From contig RPFO01000213.1 of NCBI GenBank assembly GCA_009746045.1, positions 8,559,814-8,623,813 of the forward strand: a stretch of 64,000 nucleotides of DNA. Reading direction: 5' to 3'. A program made the position numbers and the translations under genes. The notes beneath the pieces are model-generated. The model was not told the DNA's origin and did not search any database. It saw only the letters and a list, made by a program, of their open reading frames with translations. This DNA comes from Mesostigma viride. Lineage: Eukaryota; Streptophyta; Mesostigmatophyceae; Mesostigmatales; Mesostigmataceae. Below, piece after piece: positions 12,902 through 23,334 of the stretch; position 1 is the first letter of the stretch, and each line of letters begins with the position of its first letter.

Positions 12902-13536
12902 CCTGGCTGCTGCCTCCCATCCTTTGCTGCTTGCCTCTGATTGGGGTTCTCTTCATCCACCAAGCCCCATTGCTCAGCCAATACATGAAATGGGTGATCT
13001 GTGGCATACACCACATTCCCCATCACGTTCAACACCATGTAGGAATACCGCACCTGCAGCGTTTGCTCCTCGGCGAAATTGCTGTGCCACTCGAGGTACA
13101 GGGGGGGGATCACCACCGACACACTGCTCTTGATTTGCTTTGCGCCCGCCCACTCCTTCTTCTCCTCGGTGGCGTGCTCCAGTAGCGTCTGAAGCTCGGC
13201 GCAGCTTGTGATTTCACGCTTGATTTTCTTGAACTCGACCCCCGGGTGAGCGCTCGACTTCCTGGCGCTGTCGTGAGTCAGCGTGCCTGCCTGGCCCAGG
13301 GTAGCGAGGAAAGCGTCCTCAGGAAACGGGTTGATGGTAAACGACTTGTTCGCCTGTGGATGGTGGGTGAGGCCGCGATAAATCCTCCTGTTTAGGGCGA
13401 CCAGGTATGGCTTCGGGCTGCAGAGGAACGACCGATTGTTATCATTGCCGCAGCCCGTGCACACCAGGGAGATGGGAAGTGCGCCCCGCCCGCAGCGGAC
13501 ACACCTGTTGACGTTGCTCTTACCGAGCGATGTCAT
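12898..13536 (-). CDS. Hypothetical protein with N-terminal zinc ribbon
   Basis: The ORF starts at the ATG at 13536. An N-terminal CVRC...CTGC pair (about residues 16-33) looks like a zinc ribbon. It is followed by a mixed alpha/beta region with YLVALNRRIYRG and a hydrophobic strand SVVIPPLYLEW. The stop overlaps the next minus-strand frame. Domain-poor regulatory or DNA-binding proteins often accompany transposases, and its position just upstream of one makes an accessory transposon protein plausible, but the function is unknown. Confidence 0.45.
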   Translation of the reverse strand: MTSLGKSNVNRCVRCGRGALPISLVCTGCGNDNNRSFLCSPKPYLVALNRRIYRGLTHHPQANKSFTINPFPEDAFLATLGQAGTLTHDSARKSSAHPGVEFKKIKREITSCAELQTLLEHATEEKKEWAGAKQIKSSVSVVIPPLYLEWHSNFAEEQTLQVRYSYMVLNVMGNVVYATDHPFHVLAEQWGLVDEENPNQRQAAKDGRQQPG

Positions 13537-13539
13537 ATA

Positions 13540-15820
13540 GCTGCAAGAAAAGACGTAAAAGCGATTAAAAGCACGACATGCAGTGTTGCCCCTGTCAGCG
13601 CTCCTATAATTCTCACTTTTTCGCGGAAGGGGCGTAAAAATCGGAAACGCAAAATTAAGGGAAATCCATCGCTGGGTTTCTTTGAAATGATGTTAGGAAC
13701 TGGTAGAATGTGTCCATAACCAACGAGAGCATGTTTTTCCTGTCTGTGTTTTACCTTGCACACACACGGGTCGGGCCGGTTGGTGTGCAAAACGCCCGCC
13801 TGCTGCCCACGTGCCCTCGCTGCAGAAAAAAAAGAAACTGTTTTTCAGGTTTTTTAATGTACGATAATTTTCCTTATGTAATCACCGTCCGAACAAGCGA
13901 AATAACGTCCAAAATGGTTGCGTAATCAGCTCGCAATAAATTTTGGCGTCACCATAGCCGTGCACACCGAATTTCAGTCAACATTGCACGGCACACCGAA
14001 TTTCGTCAAATTTCGCGCGGGAATTACCGGGGTGCGCAAGGCGCGGCGTCGGACTGATGTGAGGGCGGGGTGCAGTGTCTAATTTAGTAGTGCCAGCAAA
14101 AATGGTATACGATCAAGTAGCTACCATGGAAAAGTATCATAGCTATAGACGATCGACCCTACTAAAACCCAAACAAAAGGAATGAGGGCGCTCAACTAGC
14201 TTTTCTCACCTAGCTAGTTAGGTCGAGGGCTCGCCGTATATAACCAGGAGGGCAAGGCATGCTCTGGGAGGACAGCATGCTCTGTTGAGCATAGTAATAG
14301 ATCTGTGCAGGCACTGCTGGGGGTGCAACAGGACACCCACATTGACGAACAGGGGCCGTATGCTGGTAAAAAAGGTGGGATGCCTTGCTCGGGCAGTAGT
14401 ATTACGCACACATCTGCCAAGGAGCTTCCCGCTCTTGTTTCAGAGGCGGAATCCCGAGAATGCTTTGCTCAGGCAAGGACAAGTGACAAGATCAAGTAAT
14501 CTACTAGTACCGGAAAGTGCCTAACTGACAAGCCATGTCGTTTCGTACATAACCAGTGAATGAATGTGGATCCTTGGCTTGAGCACACATGGCTTCTTTC
14601 ATAGACACAGCCTGAATAGACACAGCCTGAATAGACATGGCCTGAATAGACACAGCCTGAATAGACCCGGCCTGGTGGGCACACATGGCTTGAGTAGACA
14701 CGGCCTGAATTAATAGACATGGCCTCAGCAATACTGAGAGTGCTGCCAGCTGGCACAGCACTGCCTTTGAAGATTTAGTCTTGCGACTGCCACTCAGGGT
14801 TGTTTGGACTCATGCCTGGTTGGACGCATGAACGCGGGTTTAGGATATGATAAGGCCTCTTCCGGGGCCTGAGGGTATTTAGGGGCATACCCAGAGTTGA
14901 CCCAGAACCGTTCGCCTACAAGGGCTACTAGAGCACTGAAGCTACGTATACAAGCTACTTTAGAAATCAAATTCATGCTCCTTAAGCTACTTAATCATAC
15001 AACTGAAAGGGTGGGCCCCCGTCATTGGATGATGTCCCCCCTGGGGTCCTCGTGGCTCCTCGTAGTAGCAGCAGTAAACTCCAGCAAGCATCACCGTGCG
15101 CGTGCTGTATGGGCTGCACATTTGGTGGGTGGCCACCGTGAACACCCGCTGTGTGTGCGCGTGTCATCAGTCGTGGTGGTGCATGTGGCGCATTTGCTCG
15201 CCGTACCCAGCGAGCCTGACTGCAATGAGGGTTGCAAGTGACGGGTGAGGCCTCACATACAGGACCGTGTGATTAGCCGACGCACCATGGGGTGACCCTA
15301 ACCATCCTCTCTGTGAGGCGTTCACAGGTCCCACCCCTTCACATCACTCTTCCCTCTGCCTGGTCTTCACCCTCCCTCTGTCTGGGCTTGCCCGTTCTCT
15401 TTCCTTCCCTTGCACACTCACACATTGTTTGTGGCGATCCCTGTGCGGGTTTGTGTGCGTGCCGCAGGTGCGCGACGGCCTGAGGCAGGCGACGGTCATG
15501 GCTGCTAATAAATTTTAGCGCGCGTCTGGCCAATGGTCATGATATGATGCGTGGTCCCAACATCCCCAGGGTCGTATGACTCTTCAGCTTGTAGCCATAT
15601 TGACAGGGTGAGCCTACCTGTTTCCATTGCCTGCGGCCATCTTGGCCCCTTCACGGCTTCGCTTTCCTGGACACAACGGAGGCATCGAGTGCTCACTATA
15701 TACCAAAGACAAGCTCATAAGGTCGTACAAGGCAAGTGGACAACGTCGTGATGATGGTGACAGCTGTCGCCACCTGCCCTCCCCAGTCGCGGTAAGACGG
15801 AATCGGGACCCGCACGCACT
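13540..15820. other. Intergenic, no gene recognised
   Basis: Only short frames without motifs are present, apart from a 15-bp minisatellite listed separately. Upstream of the glycosyltransferase ATG no clear TATA box was found. Confidence 0.4.
14600..14730. repeat. 15-bp minisatellite
   Basis: Units of the type ATAGACACAGCCTGA are repeated about seven times with drift and some length changes; the last copies include the variants ACATGGCC and ACCCGGCC. Confidence 0.8.
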
Positions 15821-15822
15821 TT

Positions 15823-17412
15823 ATGGGGAACAGTGGTTTCTTCGCACGTGCCCGAGGCGCATCGGCGTCGGGGCCATATCTCTGGAAGGTACTGCCGCTG
15901 CTCCTGGTGGTGGTGCTGCTCTTCGTGGCCCCTGCACACGGCAAGCACAGGCATAGCAAAAGGGGCTCTCGCACGAAGGTGGAGATTATCTCCTCGAAAT
16001 CCTTCTCCCTGCCATCATACACCCTAATGGATGCCGACCACCTGGCCGCCCGCAAGTGGCACCCGAGAGCGTCGACGCCCCGTGCGCAAGCGCAGGCTCC
16101 CTCTGATCAACCATTGACCCAGGTCTCAGACCGCACGCTCCGCGCGAGAGCGTCGACGCCCCGTGCGCAAGCGCATGCTCCCTCTGGTCAACCATTGACC
16201 CAGGTCTCAGACCCCACGCTCCGCGCGAGAGCGTCGACGCCCCGCGCGCAAGCGCAGGCTCCCTCTGGTCAACCATTGACCCAGGTCTCAGACCACACTC
16301 GCCGGCCCTCATTCAACTCACCCTTGTGGAGGAATGAGAGATTAGAGGCGCTGCACTTGGCGCGTCTGCACAAAGGAGACACACACTTTGACACGGATGC
16401 GTTGCGCGAGCGCATGCGAGCGAAAGCGATGAGCACTGACAGCGCGAGCTTGCCCGTGATGACCACACAGGGGACAGCGCGCGCCCCCGCCCAGGTCCCA
16501 CGCCCCCACGCCCCCTGGGCGTCTTCCATGGCGCCCATAATGAGCACACCCGAGACGGACGCGCTTCTCGCGGTCCAGGTGGACTTGAAGCCTACCGTGC
16601 TCCCAGGGCCCGCTGGCGCGCCCACCATCATGCCACTGGTGCTCACGGCGCCCGAACGGAGGAAACACGCGGCCGGGCTCCTGGGGTCCTTGAACGTGTC
16701 GGACCCGGAACGAGCCCTGTTCCCGGCGCCCATGTACTCAGATAGCCGCTCGGGCGTCAAGGAATTCTACAAGGCGTGGGACTGCGCGGCGGCGTATGGC
16801 CGTTTCCGTACGTTCCGTGTCCACATGATGTGGCAGGAGAAGGACGCGGCGGTTTTCTTGGGCCACGCGCGCATGCTTCGTCACTTCTTGAACGCGTCCG
16901 ACGCGGATTTTTTGCTTGCGATGGAGGACGATGCGGTCGTGGGGGGGGACGTGACGGCCCATAGCATCCACGAGCTGGTGGCGCGGGTGACCAAGGAGCT
17001 AGCCAGTGGGATGGAGCCGTGGGATCTGATCAATCTGGGCCAGTCAAACTACGACTACTGCCCCGGCAAGCGCTTGATTACAGGGATCAAGTTCACGAAG
17101 AAGGCGGACGCGCACGCCGTGATACATCCCACGGGCATCGTGTTTGGGACACTGGGCTTATTGTACACCCGCAAGGGGGCGGCCACGGTGTTTGAGGCGA
17201 TTCGAGCACATGGACCGGTTGTATTCGCTAGCTACCGTGATGGGCCGTCGACGGACCCTCATGGCTGTTTCACGTACGACGACTGGCTGTTTGCCGGGAA
17301 GCGCTGCCAGCAGCTCATTATAGCTCCGCCCCTGTTTTACCAGGATCACGTCACTTCAATACGGCTCTCGGGAAAGTTTTATGAGAAGCCCAAAACGTTC
17401 TGCAAACTGTAG
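15823..17412 (+). CDS. Type II membrane glycosyltransferase, GT25-like
   Basis: This intronless ORF of 529 residues begins at the ATG at 15823. A single hydrophobic segment at residues 20-37, preceded by basic residues, fits a Golgi/ER signal anchor. Residues 81-161 hold three copies of a 27-residue Pro/Ala/Gln-rich repeat, and a Pro-rich stem follows to about 290. The C-terminal domain (about 300-529) has a helix ending HARMLRHF, then FLLAMEDDAVV (Glu-Asp-Asp at 368-370), then a Gly-Thr-rich strand with LLYTRKGAATVFEAI and YDDWLF (485-490). This is the pattern of family GT25 (LPS/procollagen galactosyltransferase-type) enzymes, where EDD binds the nucleotide-sugar metal. NVS at 291 and NAS at 357 are possible N-glycosylation sites. 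The acceptor is unknown; a cell-wall or secreted glycoprotein is plausible for an alga. Confidence 0.7.
   Translation: MGNSGFFARARGASASGPYLWKVLPLLLVVVLLFVAPAHGKHRHSKRGSRTKVEIISSKSFSLPSYTLMDADHLAARKWHPRASTPRAQAQAPSDQPLTQVSDRTLRARASTPRAQAHAPSGQPLTQVSDPTLRARASTPRAQAQAPSGQPLTQVSDHTRRPSFNSPLWRNERLEALHLARLHKGDTHFDTDALRERMRAKAMSTDSASLPVMTTQGTARAPAQVPRPHAPWASSMAPIMSTPETDALLAVQVDLKPTVLPGPAGAPTIMPLVLTAPERRKHAAGLLGSLNVSDPERALFPAPMYSDSRSGVKEFYKAWDCAAAYGRFRTFRVHMMWQEKDAAVFLGHARMLRHFLNASDADFLLAMEDDAVVGGDVTAHSIHELVARVTKELASGMEPWDLINLGQSNYDYCPGKRLITGIKFTKKADAHAVIHPTGIVFGTLGLLYTRKGAATVFEAIRAHGPVVFASYRDGPSTDPHGCFTYDDWLFAGKRCQQLIIAPPLFYQDHVTSIRLSGKFYEKPKTFCKL
16060..16302 (+). repeat. 81-bp coding tandem repeat (x3)
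   Basis: Three nearly identical 81-bp units lie in frame in the stem of the glycosyltransferase, each coding 27 residues starting around RASTPRAQA. The landmark GAGAGCGTCGACGCCCCG recurs at 81-base steps (about 16066, 16147, 16228). Length polymorphism would change the stem length without breaking the frame. Confidence 0.93.
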
Positions 17413-17900
17413 CGTGTTGAGTTTTGTTTGTTAGCTCAGTTTGCTTAGTGGAGTTGATTGACAAGCACATCTGCAGCCCGCGTGCCTTGTTTTTGCGCTC
17501 CCATTAAGTGGGCGCAAAAACAAACCGGAGCAAATACTTTTCGGGTGGAGGGCGGCGATGGAGGTGGCGGTTGGGCAGGGGGGATAGAGAGGCGCGAGCC
17601 GCGATGAGGGTCAATGCTTGCCATCCCATCAAATCTTTTCTGTAGGCGCGAGATGTGACATCTCCGCCCACGCTTGGGCTGCCGTGTGCAATCAATCAGG
17701 GATGAAATTAATTAATTAAGAACATACCTCCGTGGGGAGGATATGTAAATGTGAAGTGAGACACATATCCCTGTAACACATATCCCTGAGACCCCCCTGC
17801 TGTGAGGAAGAAGCGTATTTGCACCTATGGGAAGAATGCCAGGAGCGAGAGGTAGGGTCTGGCTCCATCTTAACCCGTTTTTCTAACAACGGTATACATC
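17413..17900. other. Downstream of glycosyltransferase, no gene
   Basis: AT-richer sequence without coding features. A short inverted repeat near 17,490-17,525 (TTTTTGCGC...GCGCAAAAA) could mark the 3' end of the transcript. Confidence 0.35.
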
Positions 17901-17904
17901 GTGT

Positions 17905-18212
17905 TGTAGGGTTAGAACGCGATGTACCGCGTTGTAATCTGACACGTGGCTTGCAAACCCAGTAGACATGAGATTTTTAGGTCTGCAAATCGGTACGGAG
18001 GTCACATAAATCCTACATCTAATCTAAACAAACATTTATGCATGTTTGCAAAAAAAAAAAAAAAAAAGACGCGATGTACCGCATTGTAATCTGACACCTG
18101 GCAAACCCAGTAGACATGAGATTATTAGGTCTGCAAATCGGTACGGAGGTCACATACATCCTAGATAATCTAAAAAAACATTTATGCATTTTTGCAAAAA
18201 AAAAAAAAAAAT
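17905..18212. repeat. Tandem ~145-bp unit, each ending in poly-A
   Basis: Two copies of one unit (about 17920-18067 and 18069-18210) share GATGTACCGC, CAAACCCAGTAGACATGAG and GGTACGGAGGTCACATA, and each ends in an A-run of 15 to 18. This arrangement fits a dimeric SINE or a tandem insertion of a small retroposon. No A/B-box promoter was recognised. Confidence 0.7.
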
Positions 18213-18548
18213 GGTGCCGGCCAGCCGTACACAAGAATCTGTACCGCTGAACTTTGGTGTCAGCGTGGGTACGTGAAGGAGTTGGTACGGATGCACCCGG
18301 GCAATGTATCGCGCCATCAAGCCTCGGGTGGATCTGTACATCGATCGCGATGGATCAGAGAAAATGCGTTAAAACCCCAGCACCTCTTCGTGAGGCATGC
18401 ACGCAACATGTTGTAAGAATTGATGATGCTTTGGCTACGGCGCCCAGACAGTATTAACACTGTCAGTAACTAATTAATAATTAATAAATCAAGTAAACTC
18501 GTGCTCCGGTTGGGGAGTTACTCTCTGATGAGATGCCATGCACCTGCT

Positions 18549-19540
18549 ATAAATTAAATTAAATTTAATTATAACATGCCTCCGTTGGGAGATAATTTAG
18601 CACATATTCCTTGGTGGGGGTGGAGGTGGAGGAAGCCGCGCAATTGAGCTAACCTAACTCTAAGCTATCTAGTCTATAAAATCCTAACTACACTACTCAG
18701 CAAAACGCCCCTTCCTCTTGGGGGGGCCGGGTGCATGGCTTGCCTACAGGGGCTGGCGTGTGAGCCTGGACAATCTTCTGCCACCGCTTCTTGTTCTGCA
18801 TGGCAGTCCAAAGACGGGAGAGGGAGTGGATGTGGTGTTCAAACTGAGCTGGGACCACTAGGTCGGCCAGCAACATCTGGGTGTAGTTCATGGCAGGTTT
18901 ACCTAGCTTCCTGGGAATGTCCTTGGGGCCAGGCCAGGTCAAAAAATGCCGCCCTGGCTGGCCAAGCCGCTGGGGGCCGGCCAGACCAAGGGCGGTGTCG
19001 ACCTGGCTGGTGTGAGCAAGAAGTCCTACAAATGTTATCCTACGCTGCCTAATCTCGTTCGAAATGCGAGGCATACCACGATACAAAGACTCTTATGACC
19101 TACGCTTGGAAAACCCGACATTCAGGACCTGTCGGAGCATCCTGTAATAAACCGTGCCGTCGAGCTTAGCTAGCTGCCAGTCTGTCCGCACTGTGAGGAC
19201 GAGGACCTTGAAGAGCATGCACGCTTGCGGTGCTCGCCCAGGCCCTTCGAGCACCAGTAGGTGTTGAGCGAGCGGAGCCTGGCCCAGGCCAGGCCGATGC
19301 GGATGTCCAAATCGTCGGCGGTGTCAGGGAGCATGCTCCCCAACAGTTTGAAGCGGTCGCGGAACGGGACCTCCGTCCCGTCGAGCAGGCGCGGCAGCGG
19401 TGGGCGACTGCATGGAGGCCCCACCAATCACCATCACCTCATTTTTTACACTAACTTCCAACCCCACCGCCCTCGCCTCCAAGCCCAGACAGTCCAGCCA
19501 TGTCTGAATGTGCTCGGGGCGCGCGATGAGGGTGCACCTG
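18549..19540 (-). mobile_element. L1-like non-LTR element, 5'-truncated copy A
   Basis: The minus strand encodes the C-terminal, post-catalytic part of a non-LTR reverse transcriptase protein: KLLGSMLPD, DLDIRIGLAWARLRSL and later PGRHFLTW and HTPAPVGKP. Stops and frame changes interrupt it. At the low-coordinate side it ends in an ATTAAATT-type short tandem tail next to ACATGCCTCCGTTGGGAG, matching the tail of copy B. It begins (5') next to the tail of copy B, so the two lie head-to-tail. Confidence 0.75.
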
Positions 19541-20815
19541 CTATAAAATTAAATTAAATTAAATTAAATTATAACATGCCTCCGTGGGGAGGTCATGTAG
19601 CACATATTTCATGATGGATGGGGTGGAGGAAGCCGCGTGATCGAACTATCCTAACTCTATCTAGAAAATCCTAACTACACTACTCATCAAAACGCCTCCT
19701 CCGCTTGGGGGGAGGTGGCTTGCCCACAGGGTCGGGCGTGTGCGCCTTGACAATCTTCTTCCACCGCGCGTCTTGTCCTGCATGGCAGTCCAAAGACGGG
19801 AGAGAGAGTGGATGCGGTGCTCAAACTGGGCTGGGACCACTAGGTCGTCCAGCAACATCTCGGAACGTAGTTGGTGACAGGTTTCCCTACCCTTTTGGGA
19901 ATGTCCTTGGGGCCAGGCCAGGTCAGAATGTGCCGCCCTGGCTGTCCAAGCCGCTGGGGGCCGGCCAGTGTCCTACAAATGTTATCCTACGCTGCCTATA
20001 ATCTCGTCCGAAACACGAGGCATGCCATGATACAAAGACTCTGATGACGGACGCTCGGAAAAACCTACATTAAGGACCTGCCGGAGCATCCTGTAAACTG
20101 TGCCGTCGAGCCGAGCTGCCAGTTTGGGTGGGAGGGTCCACGCCTCGGCGCCATACGTGAGCACCGTGAGGACGAGGACCTTGAAGAGCATGCGCTTGCG
20201 GTGCCCGTCCAGGCCCTTCGAGCGCCAGTAGGGTGTGAGCGAACGGAGCTTGGCCCAGGCAAGGCCGATGCGGGTGTCCACATCGTCGGCGGTGTCAGGA
20301 AGCCAGCTCCCCAACAGCTTGAAGCGGTCGCGGAACGGGACCTCCGTCCCGTCGAGCAGGCGCGGCAGCGGTGGTTTACTGGATGCCCCTATCACCATCG
20401 CCTCAGTTTTGACACTAATCTCCATGGCCCCACCGCCCGCGCCTCCAGGCCCAGGCAGTCCAGCCAGGTCTGAATGTGCTCGGGGCTCAGTCGATGAGGG
20501 TGGTATCATCCGCATAAATCAGGTCGGCTACTAAGGCGGTAACCAGGTCTAACCCCGCCGTGCTCTTTCACGTTAAGGATGTCCAAGCCTGGCTCGAACC
20601 CCTTAAGAGCAGTAAAGCGCGCACGTGCCCGGCGCATGACGTGATCCACGACAATAATGAACAGGTATGGGGACAGGACACAACCTTGCCACACCCCGTG
20701 GTGAAGGGGGAATGGTGGAGTGGTGCCCTCCGCAGTCCGCACTACTGCCTGTGAGCCCTCATACAGACGGCGAATGGCAGCAATAAACGCAGGTGGTACC
20801 CGCTATATAGCCTGC
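19541..20815 (-). mobile_element. L1-like non-LTR element, 5'-truncated copy B
   Basis: The minus strand shows reverse transcriptase motifs GVWQGCVLSPYLF (near 20,700) and YADDTTLI (near 20,500), then KLLGSWLPD, IGLAWAKLRSLTPYWRSKG, the typical TYGAEAWTLPPKL thumb/connection segment, and MLRQVLNVGF. A stop follows directly after YADDTTLID, where copy A has a different base string, so this copy is defective. The 3' tail is an (AAATT)n run at about 19,543-19,572. Confidence 0.8.
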
Positions 20816-20829
20816 TATAATTAATTAAT

Positions 20830-20950
20830 TAATTAAACTCGTGCTCCCGTTGGGGAGTCACGGAGCACCGAAGTGCTTTTAATCCCTGTGTGTGCACAAC
20901 AGGAGAAAGGGCAGAGACCCCCAGTCTCCTTCATGCCAAAGGCATGCCAC
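20830..20950. repeat. Non-LTR 3'-end fragment shared with 23,335-23,440
   Basis: After a (TTAA)n run the sequence from CTCGTGCTCCCGTTGGGG through AGTGCTTTTAATCCC to GCCAAAGGCATGCCACA is nearly identical in both places. These are 3' ends of one retroelement family. Here the sequence is cut off by the start of the next element. Confidence 0.8.
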
Positions 20951-20959
20951 AGGTACGTG

Positions 20960-22890
20960 CCACGAGCCACGAGGTAGCCATGGCTGACGGCGGAGCTCAT
21001 AACTTTCACGTTTGAGCACCGAATTTAGCCGTGAATATCACTATCGCTTCGTTTTTCTAAGACGCACATGCTGATATAATTTTCCGAATCTAAAACGCAA
21101 TATATGGCGAACAAACGCGCCTCGACGCAACGCAGCCTGGCGGCTGCGCTCGGCAATGAAAATACGTCTGCAGCTCAGGCTGCAGCTTCGCCTTCAGGTC
21201 CGGCAGGCGGCGATGACACTAGTCGTGCACTGGTGGTCGTCCAGCAACCCCCCGGGCTTAACGCCTCGCCATCTGCATCGCCTGACCCCAAGCGCACCCG
21301 CCCAGCCGACGACACAGGAGGGTCTTCACGCCCAGAACCGAGCTTTCGGCCCCGGCCTTTCAAGGTCGCAGATTACGACTGGGCCACCATTTCTCCGACC
21401 GATGCTATGCGCTGCATCTTCTTCGGGGATTACGCTTCGCTTTACGACCTGTGCCTCCATTTCCACTCCATCAATCGCCTCCTCTGCCCAGACGGCCGCC
21501 GCTGGGACAACATCTACGGGCTGTCCGGCTGCGTCCGCCCCCATCTCCAGCACGCCATCCTCAACTCCCTTCTCCAGCGCTCTGACGGCGAGATCTGGGC
21601 TCCACCCCTTTCCGTCCCCACCCTCCGCTCCATCCTCACGGAAGCCTTTCAGCAGCACGTGACCCCCCTTGCTGCCGACATAGCAGCAATCGGCGGCACG
21701 CTGACTGCTGAACTTCCTCACATTTCCACCGCCGCCGCCTCCACCTCCACGGCCATTTCCGCCTCCACTGCCGACATCAAAGCCCAGCTCCTCGACCTCG
21801 ACCAACGCCTTCAAGCCACCGCCAACGCCCTTGAGAGCTTGCATGACACCGCCGGCCTCACCGCCCAAGCGGTGAAGGACATCGCCGCCCAGCCGACGCC
21901 TGCTGGCCCGGCCGGCGATGCTCCCTCCAGCTGGGCGGACTTGCTTAAGCAGCACACCACCTCCACCACCTCCACCATCTCGGCACAACTCAAGCAACAA
22001 GCCCTCGACCTTCGCGAGGACACCGACATCGCCCGGCGCAGCCACAATGTCATCGTCAAGCACTTCGACCAGCCGGCAGGTGAGACCTCCACGAGCCTTC
22101 TTGAGGCATTTAAGCGCGACATTCTTGCCCCCATGCTACTCACTGGTGAGCTGGACATGTCGGCTGTCCGCCTCCCCCGCGCGCGGGGGAAGGCTGGCCC
22201 GGCACCCGTGCTCCTCACCTTTAAGTACATGGCGGACAAGCTGTCGTAAATGCCGCAAGAAGCTCTCAAGGACTCGCTTCACGCTGGACGACGACTTGAC
22301 CCTGGCCCAGCAACAGCGGCGACGCGAGCTATGGCCGACCTACCTTCAGCTCCGGCACAGCGCAGGGGGGAAGCCGGTATACTGGAGGGGGGCGGTCATC
22401 CACGTTGACCACAAGCCCTGGCAGCCCCCTCCTGCCACCCCAGACTAGGGAATTCATACCAGTAGTGTAGATTAGTCAGGCTTAGCCTAGCATGTGGCCC
22501 ACGCGCATGTGCGCCCATAACGGCCCCCATGGATGTTGTCTACAGAATTTAGCCAAGCCCTGCCTATAAAGGGACCCCCATGGATGTTGCATTAAGAATT
22601 TCGCCATGCTATGCCATGCAGAGAGATGCTCTCTGTAGAGAAGCCATGTCCTAGCTCTTGTATAGCCATGATGATCTTCCCCACCTATGACAGGCTCCCC
22701 TTCGCTGGGTGCTGCCTGAAACTCTGGGTGGTGCAGGTGCCCTAGTGCACCTAGAGCAAGTGTTGTTTACATTCCCACCCTTGCAGGAAGTAGCTTAGAA
22801 TGTATGATAGGCCATATGCCCCTTCTCTGGGCTATGTGCTACATATACTCCCAACGGAGTTATGTTACAATTCAATTCAATTCAATTCAA
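20960..22890 (+). mobile_element. ORF1-only L1-like element, copy C
   Basis: This element has a 5' leader (20,960-21,103), an ORF1-type frame (21,104-22,249, continuing to about 22,445 in another frame), a 3' UTR and a terminal (AATTC)n tail near 22,868-22,890. It is the inverted counterpart of 24,665-26,670. No reverse transcriptase frame follows ORF1, so it is non-autonomous and would need a partner element for transposition. Confidence 0.75.
21104..22249 (+). pseudogene. L1-type ORF1 (nucleic-acid-binding) protein, frameshifted
   Basis: The ATG at 21104 opens 381 codons. The N-terminus is Ser/Pro-rich and disordered, followed by a long Ala-rich helical stretch (about 190-280) suitable for a coiled coil. 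The C-terminal part begins with RRSHNVIVKHFDQP and VRLPRARGKAGPAPVLLTF and, in the next frame, continues with CRKKLSRTRFTLDDD, LAQQQRRRELW and YWRGAVIHVD. The order RNA-recognition-like then C-terminal domain is that of LINE-1 ORF1 (Transposase_22-like) proteins, which coat element RNA. Compared with copy D this copy lacks five bases (TTCCT) just before the stop at 22247, which causes the early stop and frame change. Confidence 0.7.
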
Positions 22891-23249
22891 TGCCACAGCT
22901 GCAATCGGGCGCGGCTAGCTAAAAGGACAGGCTAACGATCCGGCAAACTGTGGGTGCAATAAGACCCATGTGAGCATATCATAGCAAGGAGCGTGGGCAA
23001 GTAATCTGAACATAGCCAGGGCGTAGCCTGCTATAGCCTAGCTATAATCATCTTCCACCCCATATGGCATGCATGCAGGCCTTCCAGGCCATCTCCCCAC
23101 GCCGCCCCGTGCGAGCATGTTCCGGATGCATGGTCCATCATGGTGGTGCAGGTGCACAGTGTGCACCCAGAGCAGGTGACAGTTTACATCCTCCACATGC
23201 AGGTTGTAGCCCAGACAGTATTAAAAGCCCATAGATGCCCCATTCTCAG

Positions 23250-23331
23250 GGCTATTAATTAATTAATTAATTAATTAATTAATTAATTAATTAATTAATT
23301 AATTCATTCATTCATTCATTCATTCATTAAA
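23250..23331. repeat. (TTAA)n followed by (TTCA)n
   Basis: A compound tetranucleotide tract at the 3' end of a minus-strand retroelement. The same tail type closes the other non-LTR copies of this cluster. Confidence 0.92.
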
Positions 23332-23334
23332 CAC

